From an uncultured Eubacteriales bacterium (GTDB taxonomy: Bacteria; Bacillota; Clostridia; Lachnospirales; Lachnospiraceae), in contig ONWK01000337.1 of assembly GCA_900321505.1 (NCBI GenBank), positions 1 through 14,615 of the forward strand: a DNA stretch of 14,615 nt. Direction: 5' to 3'. This document shows positions 1-7,363 of the stretch, in pieces. Within the stretch, counting starts at the first letter, position 1, and every line of letters begins with the position of its first letter. The notes under the pieces were generated by a model that had not been told where the DNA came from, ran no database searches, and saw nothing but the letters and a program-made list of their open reading frames with translations. The position numbers were made by a program, and so were the translations under genes.

Positions 1-38
1 CGAAATAATAGTACTATATTTAGACCGGAGGAGTAGTT

Positions 39-1085
39 ATGGACGATTCATATCAAAAAAAGGTTGCCAGGGATCAGCTGGTACGTCTGCGTGAAGTTAC
101 TGCGGAATTGCCTCCGTATGTCCGTGATTTTTTTCGCAGCATTTCGGAAACAACCCAGCCGCGCACACGCACGGCATATGCATATGATATAAAAACCTTC
201 TTTGAATTTCTTATAGATGAAAATCCCGCATTCCGCGGCAAAACCACCAGAGATATAGAGCTTGAATCATTAAACCGGCTTACAGCATCAGATTTTGAGG
301 AATATCTGGATTATCTCAGTCTCTATGAAAAAGACGGCCGGGAATATACCAACAATGCCTCAGCAAAAAAACGCAAGCTTGTGGCTCTGCGTACCTTTTT
401 CAGATTCCTGTATCAGTCCGAACGCATCGACCAGAATGTGACGGAAAAGGTAAAAACTCCCAAGATCCACGATAAAAATATTATCCGTATGGAATCCGAT
501 GAGGTTGCAAACTTCCTCGATACTGTCGAGTTCGGCAATAACCTTTCAAAACAACAGCTAAGGTTTCACGAAAAAATGAAAACCCGTGACCTTGCAATGA
601 TGACTCTCATGCTTTCTACCGGTATCCGTGTATCCGAATGTGTGGGCATCAACATTTCCGATGTGGACTTTGACCGGTCAAGCATCCGCGTTGTCCGGAA
701 AGGCGGCAATGAGGATCTTGTATATTTTTCAGACGAAGCAGCCGAAGTTCTTCTGGAATATCTTGAAGAAAGAAAAAATATCGATCCTGCCCCGGGCTCT
801 GAGGATGCACTCTTCCTCTCCTCTCACCGGACTCGTATGACAGCAAGAAATGTGGAATATATGGTCAAAAAATATGCCCGTGTAGCCACTCCCCTGAAAA
901 AAATAACGCCCCATAAGCTGCGGAGCACCTATGGGACGGCTCTTTATCAGGAAACCAGCGATATATATCTGGTAGCATCCGTACTCGGTCATAAGGATGT
1001 AAATACCACCAGAAAGCATTATGCTGCCATGGATGATGATAAAAAATGGCGTTCACGAAATGATGTACAGCTCCGGGAGGACTAA
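39..1085 (+). CDS. Xer-type tyrosine recombinase/integrase
   Basis: Site-specific recombinase of the tyrosine family, which cuts and rejoins DNA through a covalent phosphotyrosine. The 348-residue protein has a SAM-like core-binding domain (about 25-145) and a catalytic domain (about 150-335). The full catalytic set is visible: Arg197 (TGIRVSE), Lys221 (VRKGG), His292 and Arg295 (HKLR), His318 (LGHKD) and Tyr328 (RKHYA). It is about 50 residues longer than E. coli XerC or XerD, mainly through an N-terminal extension and an insertion near 165-180. The ATG is well placed: GGAGGAG at 27-33 lies 5 nt upstream. It is a single gene converging on the minus-strand run. No excisionase, repressor, tRNA or att repeat adjoins it, so a chromosomal Xer-like role is more likely than a prophage integrase. 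Whether it is the dif-resolving XerC or XerD cannot be decided from this window. Confidence 0.93.
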   Translation: MDDSYQKKVARDQLVRLREVTAELPPYVRDFFRSISETTQPRTRTAYAYDIKTFFEFLIDENPAFRGKTTRDIELESLNRLTASDFEEYLDYLSLYEKDGREYTNNASAKKRKLVALRTFFRFLYQSERIDQNVTEKVKTPKIHDKNIIRMESDEVANFLDTVEFGNNLSKQQLRFHEKMKTRDLAMMTLMLSTGIRVSECVGINISDVDFDRSSIRVVRKGGNEDLVYFSDEAAEVLLEYLEERKNIDPAPGSEDALFLSSHRTRMTARNVEYMVKKYARVATPLKKITPHKLRSTYGTALYQETSDIYLVASVLGHKDVNTTRKHYAAMDDDKKWRSRNDVQLRED

Positions 1086-1100
1086 CACTTCTCCCGGCTG
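1068..1100. terminator. Hairpin between convergent genes, possible bidirectional terminator
   Basis: An inverted repeat pairs CCGGGAG (1073-1079) with CTCCCGG (1091-1097). It extends inward by a G-T and an A-T pair and outward by CAG/CTG after a 2-nt bulge, leaving a 7-nt loop. It spans the stop codon of the recombinase (1083-1085) and lies just past the DUF4153 stop (1125). Neither strand has a proper T-run directly after the stem, so it is not a textbook intrinsic terminator. Its place between convergent genes is the main argument for that role. Confidence 0.4.
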
Positions 1101-1124
1101 CCCGAAAAAGATAGATCAGTCCTG

Positions 1125-2903
1125 CTACGGTAAAAACAGATACCCTTCTATCTGCAGATTCTTCACCTGATCCGATACATCCGAATATCTGAATGATATC
1201 GATGTGATTATGATCTTCTGACCCGCTGAAAGCGTAACGGTAAAAAGTGTTGTGGGATCTGTCATCTGCCCTTCGGGCTGCTCAACCATATCCCGAACAA
1301 TATCTGAAATATCCGCAACGATAACCTTGTTCACGCCGTAGCCGAATCGTACCTGCTTAAGTTCCTTCATACTCAGTATATCTTCGTAGGAGTAATATGT
1401 TGAGATCACACTGAAGGTTTTGAACTCATCGATTGATACAGACAGATGAGATGTCGGATATCCATTGGTATAATAAGTGCTGTATGCCCATTCATCGTAC
1501 TCTTCATTATTGGTTGATGCCTTAGGTGTATCCGGCATTGAGAACAGATTGGTCAGTTGTGCATCCCTGTATTTTGATTTCAGATATACCTTTCCGTAAA
1601 TATTTCTCTCAAGTACACTTACCGTGCTCTTTCCCTCATACTGAAGCTTGGCAACCGTCTTATACTCCTCGGGAGTAAGATCACGGTTCAGATTATTCAT
1701 CTTTTCAAGCTCTTCTACAAAGTCTTCAAGTCTGTTTTCCTGAGAGATATCCTCAACATATAACCCGCTTGTCCATGGGAAAATAAAGCAGAAAAAGAAT
1801 GCGGCAAGTATCACATATATCATCCATTCATAATGTTCGCCATAAGATATCTGAGTCATCCGGAAGATAAGCCGCATAAGATTGATCAGCGGTTCCCAGG
1901 CAATATATACGACCTGAATAACGATGAACCATATTCCGATAACACGGGCAACAGTCCAGCCGTAAGCATTTATCCTTATGATCAGTGCGTAAAGCTCCAT
2001 AATTATAAAAGGAGACACGATATATTTCATATACCGGATCAGAATATAATACAGCTTTTTTTCCTCATGCCGGGTGAAAGCATACGCCATGGTCCATACA
2101 AGGAATCCGGCAGCAAAAAGAACTGCGCAGATTATGAATATCTGATTTACAGGGAAAGTCCAGGTGATAAGAATACGGATAATATAGATATATACGATTG
2201 CAACTGCCGCGATATACATCGGCATAAGCGCATACAAAACCAGCCCTCTTGCAAAACGCGAGGGCTTTTCCTCTGTCCTGTTGGTCAGGCAGGAAAGAAT
2301 GTACGGTATATAAATAAAAGGAGCCAGCAGCAGTTCAAGCCTGTACAGCCAGGTCCAGATATCAATATTGGCGATCAGTTTATCAATAAGGAAAAAGATA
2401 AAAAGAAATCCAAGATTTAAAACGAGAAAGATCAGGTTGACCCTTATTATGGAAAAGACCACCCTCACAGTATACTGCTCGAAGGGAAGCCCCGTCTCCC
2501 GTATTATGGTGATGACTGAGATTCCTACAAGGCACAAAATGTAAAATCCGCCTGTAACCACCAGATAATAATCTGCGATCTCGGAATCCCCTGTATTTCT
2601 CAGGACATCAAGGATCAGCCACAGAAGTGCGAATATGACCGACAGTATATATCCGGTCACGGCTATCTCCCGGGTACGTATACCCCTAAGGCAGCTTTCC
2701 GTAAAGAATACGCCGGCAAGAGCCATCACAATAAAAAGCAGAAAATACTCCTCTGTTCTGCTTTCCATAAAGCCTCCCGCTATATTCTCTATAAGAAAAT
2801 AGATACAGAGGATAAGAACGAGCGCCAGCGTACCTACATACTGAAGGACAACCTTCAATATGCTCTTTTGTTCATATTCAAAAAATGAACCGATCTTTCC
2901 CAT
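1125..2903 (-). CDS. DUF4153 domain-containing polytopic membrane protein
   Basis: Integral membrane protein of unknown function. The 592 residues divide into a membrane part with about eleven hydrophobic segments (near 17-39, 53-69, 78-101, 113-134, 148-177, 188-206, 219-248, 254-276, 291-309, 318-338 and 361-379) and a soluble C-terminal region of about 210 residues (380-592). The stretch RINAYGWTVARV (310-321) is the R-x-x-x-YGWT-x-x-R type motif characteristic of DUF4153. The family has no established biochemical role. It is the last gene of the long minus-strand run; its ATG shares one base with the stop of the preceding kinase-like gene (TAATG), and GAGG sits 5 nt upstream inside that gene, so translation is probably coupled. 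The membrane topology is inferred from hydrophobicity only. Confidence 0.85.
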   Translation of the reverse strand: MGKIGSFFEYEQKSILKVVLQYVGTLALVLILCIYFLIENIAGGFMESRTEEYFLLFIVMALAGVFFTESCLRGIRTREIAVTGYILSVIFALLWLILDVLRNTGDSEIADYYLVVTGGFYILCLVGISVITIIRETGLPFEQYTVRVVFSIIRVNLIFLVLNLGFLFIFFLIDKLIANIDIWTWLYRLELLLAPFIYIPYILSCLTNRTEEKPSRFARGLVLYALMPMYIAAVAIVYIYIIRILITWTFPVNQIFIICAVLFAAGFLVWTMAYAFTRHEEKKLYYILIRYMKYIVSPFIIMELYALIIRINAYGWTVARVIGIWFIVIQVVYIAWEPLINLMRLIFRMTQISYGEHYEWMIYVILAAFFFCFIFPWTSGLYVEDISQENRLEDFVEELEKMNNLNRDLTPEEYKTVAKLQYEGKSTVSVLERNIYGKVYLKSKYRDAQLTNLFSMPDTPKASTNNEEYDEWAYSTYYTNGYPTSHLSVSIDEFKTFSVISTYYSYEDILSMKELKQVRFGYGVNKVIVADISDIVRDMVEQPEGQMTDPTTLFTVTLSAGQKIIITSISFRYSDVSDQVKNLQIEGYLFLP

Positions 2904-3532
2904 TATATCCTCTTTATCAGCTTTTCGGAAGTTTCTATTATCAGATCTGCCGTCCCGTCAGGTCCAAGAATGCTGCTGTTGATTGAAATATCATAGCTTT
3001 CCATCTTGCCCCATTTGTTGGAAGTATAATAATTATAATAAGAGGCTCTGGCTTTATCTTCCTTCTGGATCTGGTCCTTTGCGTGCTTTTCGGACAGACC
3101 GAAGCGCTCCATGACCGTCCTGATGCGTATTTCCATAGGTGCATAGATAAAGACCTTCAGTACTCCCGGAACGTCACGCAGTATATAATCGGCACATCTC
3201 CCGATAAAAACTCCGGGGCCTTCCCCTGCCAGCTTTTCCACCGTTGTATAGGTCGCCATGAAGGCCTTCTGGTTCAGGTTCATACTGTAGCCCTGTTTAT
3301 CAAAGGAATAAGAATATGCGTACGGATCCATGACTATGGAATAAAGGAAGCTGTTGGAAGGCTTCTCGTCCATCTGGTCAAGGAGATCCTCCCAAAGTCC
3401 CGATTCCTTTGCCGCGCGCTTTACCAGCTGCTTATCATAACAGGGAATACCAAGCTTCTCAGCAACCTTCTCGCCGATGATACGCCCGCAGCTGCCAAAC
3501 TGTCTGCCGATAGTGATCAAAGTATCTGACAT
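2903..3532 (-). CDS. Cytidylate kinase-like family protein
   Basis: P-loop NTPase of the cytidylate kinase-like family (related to CMP kinase; the true substrate is not known). With the start chosen here it has 209 residues. The nucleotide-binding loop is GRQFGSCGR (9-17), followed by GRCADYIL (111-118) and the D-K-A-R-A-S-Y-Y element (159-166), all typical of the family. The loop reads GSCGR where most members have GSGGR. An ATG five codons upstream (3547) would overlap the patatin gene by 13 nt and has no ribosome binding site. The ATG at 3532 has a GGGGGA run 7 nt upstream and starts 2 nt after the patatin stop, matching the usual family start just before the ITIGRQ motif. It overlaps the DUF4153 gene by one base. 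Confidence 0.87.
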   Translation of the reverse strand: MSDTLITIGRQFGSCGRIIGEKVAEKLGIPCYDKQLVKRAAKESGLWEDLLDQMDEKPSNSFLYSIVMDPYAYSYSFDKQGYSMNLNQKAFMATYTTVEKLAGEGPGVFIGRCADYILRDVPGVLKVFIYAPMEIRIRTVMERFGLSEKHAKDQIQKEDKARASYYNYYTSNKWGKMESYDISINSSILGPDGTADLIIETSEKLIKRI

Positions 3533-3534
3533 AT

Positions 3535-4614
3535 CTAAATCCCCCATTTCTTTTCGATATCGCTGATATAGTCAAGTCTGCTGTTGATATTCTTTTCCAG
3601 TTCATTTACTTTGCGCTCATGCTGTACCTGCTTTACTGCTTCTTCGTAATCCTTTATGGCAAGAGCCCTTTCCAGCAAAATGGCGTTCTCATCCTTTTCG
3701 ATCAGGGTCTTTATGGCACGCTTTCCGTCCTTATAGCCCAGAAGTCTTTTGATGGCCTTATCCTGCTCGTAGAAATTCAATGTACCGGAGAAGATATCGC
3801 CCAGATCATGGCTTGGGTAGATCACGATGAACTCCGCATCACTGTACTGCGGATAGGAAAAAGCCTTTCCTGCCGTAAGTCCGACCACAATAAATCTGCG
3901 TATACCCGCATCATAAAGAGGCTTTATGGGTTCGTTATCCACGACGCCTCCGTCACGGTAGTTCTTTCCGTTTATGCTGACCGTATCATAAACCACAGGC
4001 ATGGCTGTTGATGCCATGAGTATCTTCTGTATCTCACTTACGGAAGCTCCGTTCAGCCGCATATAATCCGGACTGTAGCTGCCGTTTCCAAGTTCCTCTG
4101 CGACTCCGCAGTATATCTCCTTATCGCTTCCGGAGATCCGGTCATAATCAATATAGTTGTTCATGAGACGGTTCATTTCATCTCTGGAGAAATACAGCTT
4201 TCCGGATGCGATCATGGCAGGATCCAGGTCGAAAAGGACACCCATATTGATATCATCCCAGGTTTTATAAGCCTTATCATAATCTCCCTGAACATAAAGC
4301 ACTGCATTTACGGCACCGATGGAGGTTCCTGCCACTGCCTTCACCTCATCCAGTATGCCTTCTTCTGCAAGAGCGCGGAGCACCCCTATCTGGTAGGCGC
4401 CCTTTCCTCCTCCGCCTGACAGTACAAGTCCCAGATCGCCTGCCTCAAATCTCTTTGCAGTATTTCTGGCTGCAGTATCGTCCGGAACCTCGGAAAAATC
4501 TGCAGGCGCATCCGTAACAGCTCCCTCTGCCGTCTCTTTTTTTACAGGTTCGTCCGTAACCTCCAGAAATTCATTCGGTTCCTCAGGCGGAACCTCAAGA
4601 AAACTATTATCCAT
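3535..4614 (-). CDS. Patatin-like phospholipase family protein
   Basis: Probable lipid acyl hydrolase with a Ser-Asp dyad. In numbering from the chosen ATG (359 residues) the oxyanion loop GGGGKGAYQIG is at 67-77, the nucleophile motif GTSIG at 96-100 (Ser98), and the DGG motif at 221-223 (Asp221). About 58 residues of acidic, probably disordered sequence precede the catalytic domain and hold three F-(L/S)-E-V elements. The C-terminal 50-60 residues are charged and helical, resembling bacterial RssA/YchK-like patatins with an added tail. A GTG at 4620 is also in frame, but AGGAGGG directly abuts it; the ATG at 4614 lies 7 nt after AGGAGG and is the better start. No signal peptide is seen, so it should be cytoplasmic or peripheral to the membrane. 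The substrate is unknown. It lies 33 nt after proA and 2 nt before the kinase-like gene. Confidence 0.9.
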   Translation of the reverse strand: MDNSFLEVPPEEPNEFLEVTDEPVKKETAEGAVTDAPADFSEVPDDTAARNTAKRFEAGDLGLVLSGGGGKGAYQIGVLRALAEEGILDEVKAVAGTSIGAVNAVLYVQGDYDKAYKTWDDINMGVLFDLDPAMIASGKLYFSRDEMNRLMNNYIDYDRISGSDKEIYCGVAEELGNGSYSPDYMRLNGASVSEIQKILMASTAMPVVYDTVSINGKNYRDGGVVDNEPIKPLYDAGIRRFIVVGLTAGKAFSYPQYSDAEFIVIYPSHDLGDIFSGTLNFYEQDKAIKRLLGYKDGKRAIKTLIEKDENAILLERALAIKDYEEAVKQVQHERKVNELEKNINSRLDYISDIEKKWGI

Positions 4615-4647
4615 GCTCACCCCTCCTGCCTTACCTTCAGCTAATTA

Positions 4648-5895
4648 CTACGGTCTTATCTGACCATCCCCGTAAACGATATACTTTGTTGAAGTGAGAG
4701 CCAGCAGCCCCATAGGCCCTCTTGCGTGCAGCTTCTGTGTGGAAATTCCTATTTCCGCACCAAAGCCGAATTCAAAACCGTCAGTAAATCTGGTGGATGC
4801 ATTTACGTATACACAGGCAGAATCCACCTCCCTGAGGAATTTCTGGGCATTTGCATAATCCTTTGTCAATATGGATTCCGAATGCCCGGTGCTGTATTTA
4901 TTTATATGCGCTATGGCCTCATCAACTGAATCAACGATCTTGGCGGAAATGATCTTATCAAGATATTCCTTTCCGTAATCCTCCTCCGTGGCAGGTACCA
5001 CAAACTGGCTGATCTTCTGTGAATCCTCATCTCCGCGGATCTCACAGTCATCTGCAGCCAGATCGGCGGCAATAAGCGGAAGAACCTCCTCCGCGATATC
5101 CCTGTGGATCACAAGGGACTCTGCCGCATTGCAGACACCCAGTCTCTGAAGCTTTGCATTCCTTACTATACGGACAGCCTGATCCGGATCCGCACTTGCA
5201 TCAATATAAATGTGGCAGTTGCCTGTACCTGTCTCGATCACGGGTACCGTAGCATTCTCACAGACACTGCGGATAAGCCCTGCTCCGCCGCGGGGTATCA
5301 GAAGATCAAGATATTCCTTGAGCCTCATCAGCTCGGTAGCCACCGCGCGGTCAGTATTCTCCACAAGCTGAACGCTGTCCTCGGGTACTCCTGCCTTCTG
5401 AAGGGCTTCGCGGATAACCTTCACAAGGACCAGATTTGAATGTATGCAGTCACTGCCGCCCCTGAGTATAACGGCATTACCGGACTTGAAGGTAAGTGCA
5501 AAGGAATCAACCGTCACATTCGGACGTGACTCGTAAATGATTCCTATAACTCCCATGGGAACCCTCATCTGTCCCACCATAAGACCGTTAGGACGCTTCT
5601 TCATGGAAAGTATCTCCCCGATGGGATCGTCCAGATCGGCGACCTGTCTCACGCCTTCGGCTATACCCTCAAGACGTTCCTCTGTAAGTCTGAGTCTGTC
5701 CATGAGCGCGGGAGACATATTGTTCTCCTCTCCATGTTCTAGATCGATCTTGTTGGCCCTGATTATATCGGAGCTGTTCTTCAGAAGCGCGTCAGCTACC
5801 ATCAGAAGCGCTTTATTCTTTTCAACCGTGCCGAGGCGGCTCATTTCAAAGGAAGCAGCCTTCGCGCGTTTACCCATCTCAGTTAATTCACTCAT
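4648..5895 (-). CDS. proA: Glutamate-5-semialdehyde dehydrogenase (gamma-glutamyl phosphate reductase)
   Basis: Second step of proline synthesis: NADPH-dependent reduction of gamma-glutamyl phosphate to glutamate-5-semialdehyde in the cytoplasm. At 415-416 residues it is full length for ProA. In the 416-residue numbering the active-site cysteine is Cys256 in RLGVCNAAES. GVIGIIYESRPNVT (116-129) and the C-terminal signature HARGPMGLLALTSTKY (391-406) are diagnostic. Two ATG codons are adjacent; GGAG lies 3 nt before the first (5898) and 6 nt before the second (5895), so the second is slightly favoured. It follows the folate cyclo-ligase gene by 22 nt and shares the transcript with proB, its pathway partner, which lies one gene upstream. 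Confidence 0.97.
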   Translation of the reverse strand: MSELTEMGKRAKAASFEMSRLGTVEKNKALLMVADALLKNSSDIIRANKIDLEHGEENNMSPALMDRLRLTEERLEGIAEGVRQVADLDDPIGEILSMKKRPNGLMVGQMRVPMGVIGIIYESRPNVTVDSFALTFKSGNAVILRGGSDCIHSNLVLVKVIREALQKAGVPEDSVQLVENTDRAVATELMRLKEYLDLLIPRGGAGLIRSVCENATVPVIETGTGNCHIYIDASADPDQAVRIVRNAKLQRLGVCNAAESLVIHRDIAEEVLPLIAADLAADDCEIRGDEDSQKISQFVVPATEEDYGKEYLDKIISAKIVDSVDEAIAHINKYSTGHSESILTKDYANAQKFLREVDSACVYVNASTRFTDGFEFGFGAEIGISTQKLHARGPMGLLALTSTKYIVYGDGQIRP

Positions 5896-5917
5896 CATTT
5901 TCTCCTTTCGGGATCCT

Positions 5918-6496
5918 TCAGCATCTTATAACCGACTCTTCGGTAACAACCATATCAACCGCAGCATCAAACTCCTCTACAGGAAGCCTTCCTTCATATA
6001 ACTGTATGGAAAATGCAGCAGCCGCAGTCTTAATCTCATATCTGTCTCTGTTTGCCGCAAGATATCTGTCATAATATCCGCCGCCATATCCAAGCCTGTA
6101 GCCATACCGGTCGAAAACAACTCCCGGAACGATCATCAGTAACTTCTGCCCGGGATATATATATTCCGATAAAACTCCTGCAGATCGATCAGGTTCTTCT
6201 ATCCCGGTATCATTCAGAATAAGCCTGTCCTCCTCTTTTACAAGAAAGAACTCCATCTCTTTTCCGTCCATCCTTGGAAGGAAGACTTTCTTACCTGACA
6301 GCCACGCAGTTAACATAACATTTTTAAGGTTAACTTCATTTCTGAAGGCCATATAACAGAGTACCGCATCAGCCTCTTCATACTCAGGAAGCTCCAGTAT
6401 CCTTTTGCAGATCTCCTCCGATCTTTGCTCTGTTTCATCTCCGGAAAGCATATCTCTCTTTTCCCGGAAAAGCTTTCTGATATCCTTTTTATTCAT
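5918..6496 (-). CDS. 5-formyltetrahydrofolate cyclo-ligase
   Basis: Converts 5-formyltetrahydrofolate with ATP to 5,10-methenyltetrahydrofolate, returning a dead-end folate to the one-carbon pool (MTHFS/YgfA/FthC family). The 192-residue length is normal. Diagnostic features are the N-terminal basic K-x-x-R-x-x-x-R segment (4-14), the substrate-region RNEVNL (52-57), and the nucleotide-binding loop RLGYGGGYYDR (134-144) preceded by VPGVVFD. AGGA lies a few nt before the ATG, and the proB stop is 12 nt upstream. It sits between proB and proA, an arrangement with no obvious metabolic reason, so co-transcription may only reflect compact operon building. One copy of the dif-like 28-bp motif (6308-6335) lies inside it and encodes residues around 54-63. 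Confidence 0.95.
   Translation of the reverse strand: MNKKDIRKLFREKRDMLSGDETEQRSEEICKRILELPEYEEADAVLCYMAFRNEVNLKNVMLTAWLSGKKVFLPRMDGKEMEFFLVKEEDRLILNDTGIEEPDRSAGVLSEYIYPGQKLLMIVPGVVFDRYGYRLGYGGGYYDRYLAANRDRYEIKTAAAAFSIQLYEGRLPVEEFDAAVDMVVTEESVIRC
6308..6335 (-). repeat. dif-like 28-bp motif, copy 1 (inside the folate cyclo-ligase gene)
   Basis: On the minus strand this reads left arm AGTTAACCTTA, centre AAAATG, right arm TTATGTTAACT. The inverted left arm matches the right arm at 9 of 11 positions. The right arm matches the right (XerD-side) arm of the B. subtilis and E. coli dif sites at 10 of 11. It matches copy 3 at 22 of 26 and copy 2 at 22 of 26 of the core positions. It is coding sequence with no sign of an insertion in the protein. 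Confidence 0.6.
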
Positions 6497-6508
6497 ACCG
6501 TCCTGTTC

Positions 6509-7363
6509 CTAGCGCTCAAGGTATCTCTTGTTCACGATGAAATCCGTGGTATCAAAGCTCTCATTCTTATGGGCAAGGAACAGGGTTCCCTCCTCTTCTC
6601 CGTTAAGGAGACGAAGGATTATCTCAAGATCCGATGCATCACAGATAGCCATATCCGCACCCGTATCCGTTGCGATCCTGGCAGCTGAAAGCTTGGTAAA
6701 CATACCGCCGGTACCATATCCCGTATTGGTATCCTTAGCCATATGCAGCATATGATCATCTATGGTTTCAACCACCGAAAGCTTCTTTGCCTCCGGATTC
6801 TTTCTTGGATCATCGGTATAGAACCCGTCAATATCCGTGAGCAGAACCAGCAGATCCGCCTTTATCAGTGAAGCAACGATAGCGGAAAGCGTATCATTAT
6901 CACCGAATTCGATCTCCTCCGTAGCAACCGTATCATTTTCATTTACTACAGGGATAACATCAAGATCCAGAAGCTGTTTAAGCGTATTTGTCGCATTCAT
7001 CCTGCGCTCCGGATTGGTTATAACATCAAATGTAAGCAGTACCTGTGCTGCACGGTGGTTATATTCCAGGAAAAGCTTCTGGTAAAGCATCATCAGCTCC
7101 AGCTGTCCCAGAGCCGCGCAGGCCTGTTTCATTGAAAGCACCTCCGGACGCTTCTTAAGTCCAAGAGTCTTGCAGCCGACTACTATGGCGCCTGAGGAAA
7201 CCAGAACCACATCCTTCCCCTGATTTTTCAGATCACTGAGAATGCGGATCAGCTTCTCGATCCTCATGAAATCCACTTCTCCGGTCTCCTTATGTACCAG
7301 GGAACTGGATCCGATCTTGATCACGATCCTTTTCTTATCCTTTAATGCCTCTCTGGGATTCAT
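6509..7363 (-). CDS. proB: Glutamate 5-kinase, short form without PUA domain
   Basis: First and committed step of proline synthesis: ATP-dependent phosphorylation of glutamate to gamma-glutamyl phosphate, normally feedback-inhibited by proline. The amino acid kinase fold is complete: KIGSSSL (16-22), VSSGAI (55-60), NENDTV (141-146), FGDNDTLSA (153-161), TDIDGFYTDDPR (176-187) and GTGGMFTK (217-224). At 284 residues it stops right after the kinase domain and lacks the C-terminal PUA domain (about 100 residues) of the E. coli enzyme. This is a natural short form: the last residues are a normal end and no decayed PUA sequence follows, because the next gene starts 12 nt later. The ATG overlaps the upstream stop as ATGA, and GAGG sits 8 nt before it, indicating translational coupling. 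Confidence 0.97.
   Translation of the reverse strand: MNPREALKDKKRIVIKIGSSSLVHKETGEVDFMRIEKLIRILSDLKNQGKDVVLVSSGAIVVGCKTLGLKKRPEVLSMKQACAALGQLELMMLYQKLFLEYNHRAAQVLLTFDVITNPERRMNATNTLKQLLDLDVIPVVNENDTVATEEIEFGDNDTLSAIVASLIKADLLVLLTDIDGFYTDDPRKNPEAKKLSVVETIDDHMLHMAKDTNTGYGTGGMFTKLSAARIATDTGADMAICDASDLEIILRLLNGEEEGTLFLAHKNESFDTTDFIVNKRYLER

Noticed and set aside
39..1085. Recombinase as integrase of a prophage or integrative element.
   Set aside because: No tRNA, direct-repeat ends, excisionase, repressor or structural genes are visible. The window starts 38 bp before it, so the left side cannot be judged.
1833..2420. A 195-codon open frame on the plus strand opposite the DUF4153 gene.
   Set aside because: Its composition is that of antisense to a membrane protein gene, with no domain and no ribosome site of note; the same holds for other antisense frames in the window.
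2903..4614. Patatin plus nucleotide-kinase-like gene as a CBASS-type antiphage system.
   Set aside because: The kinase-like protein is a P-loop NTPase, not a CD-NTase. No cyclic-nucleotide synthase, Cap2/Cap3 or other defence gene is nearby, and the genes lie in a housekeeping run.
6308..6335. The dif-like motif as a PhoP/Pho box or a Rex site.
   Set aside because: TTAACA-type units occur, but the spacing is not the 11-bp direct repeat of PhoP boxes and it is not the short-spacer Rex palindrome. It is also deep inside coding sequence.
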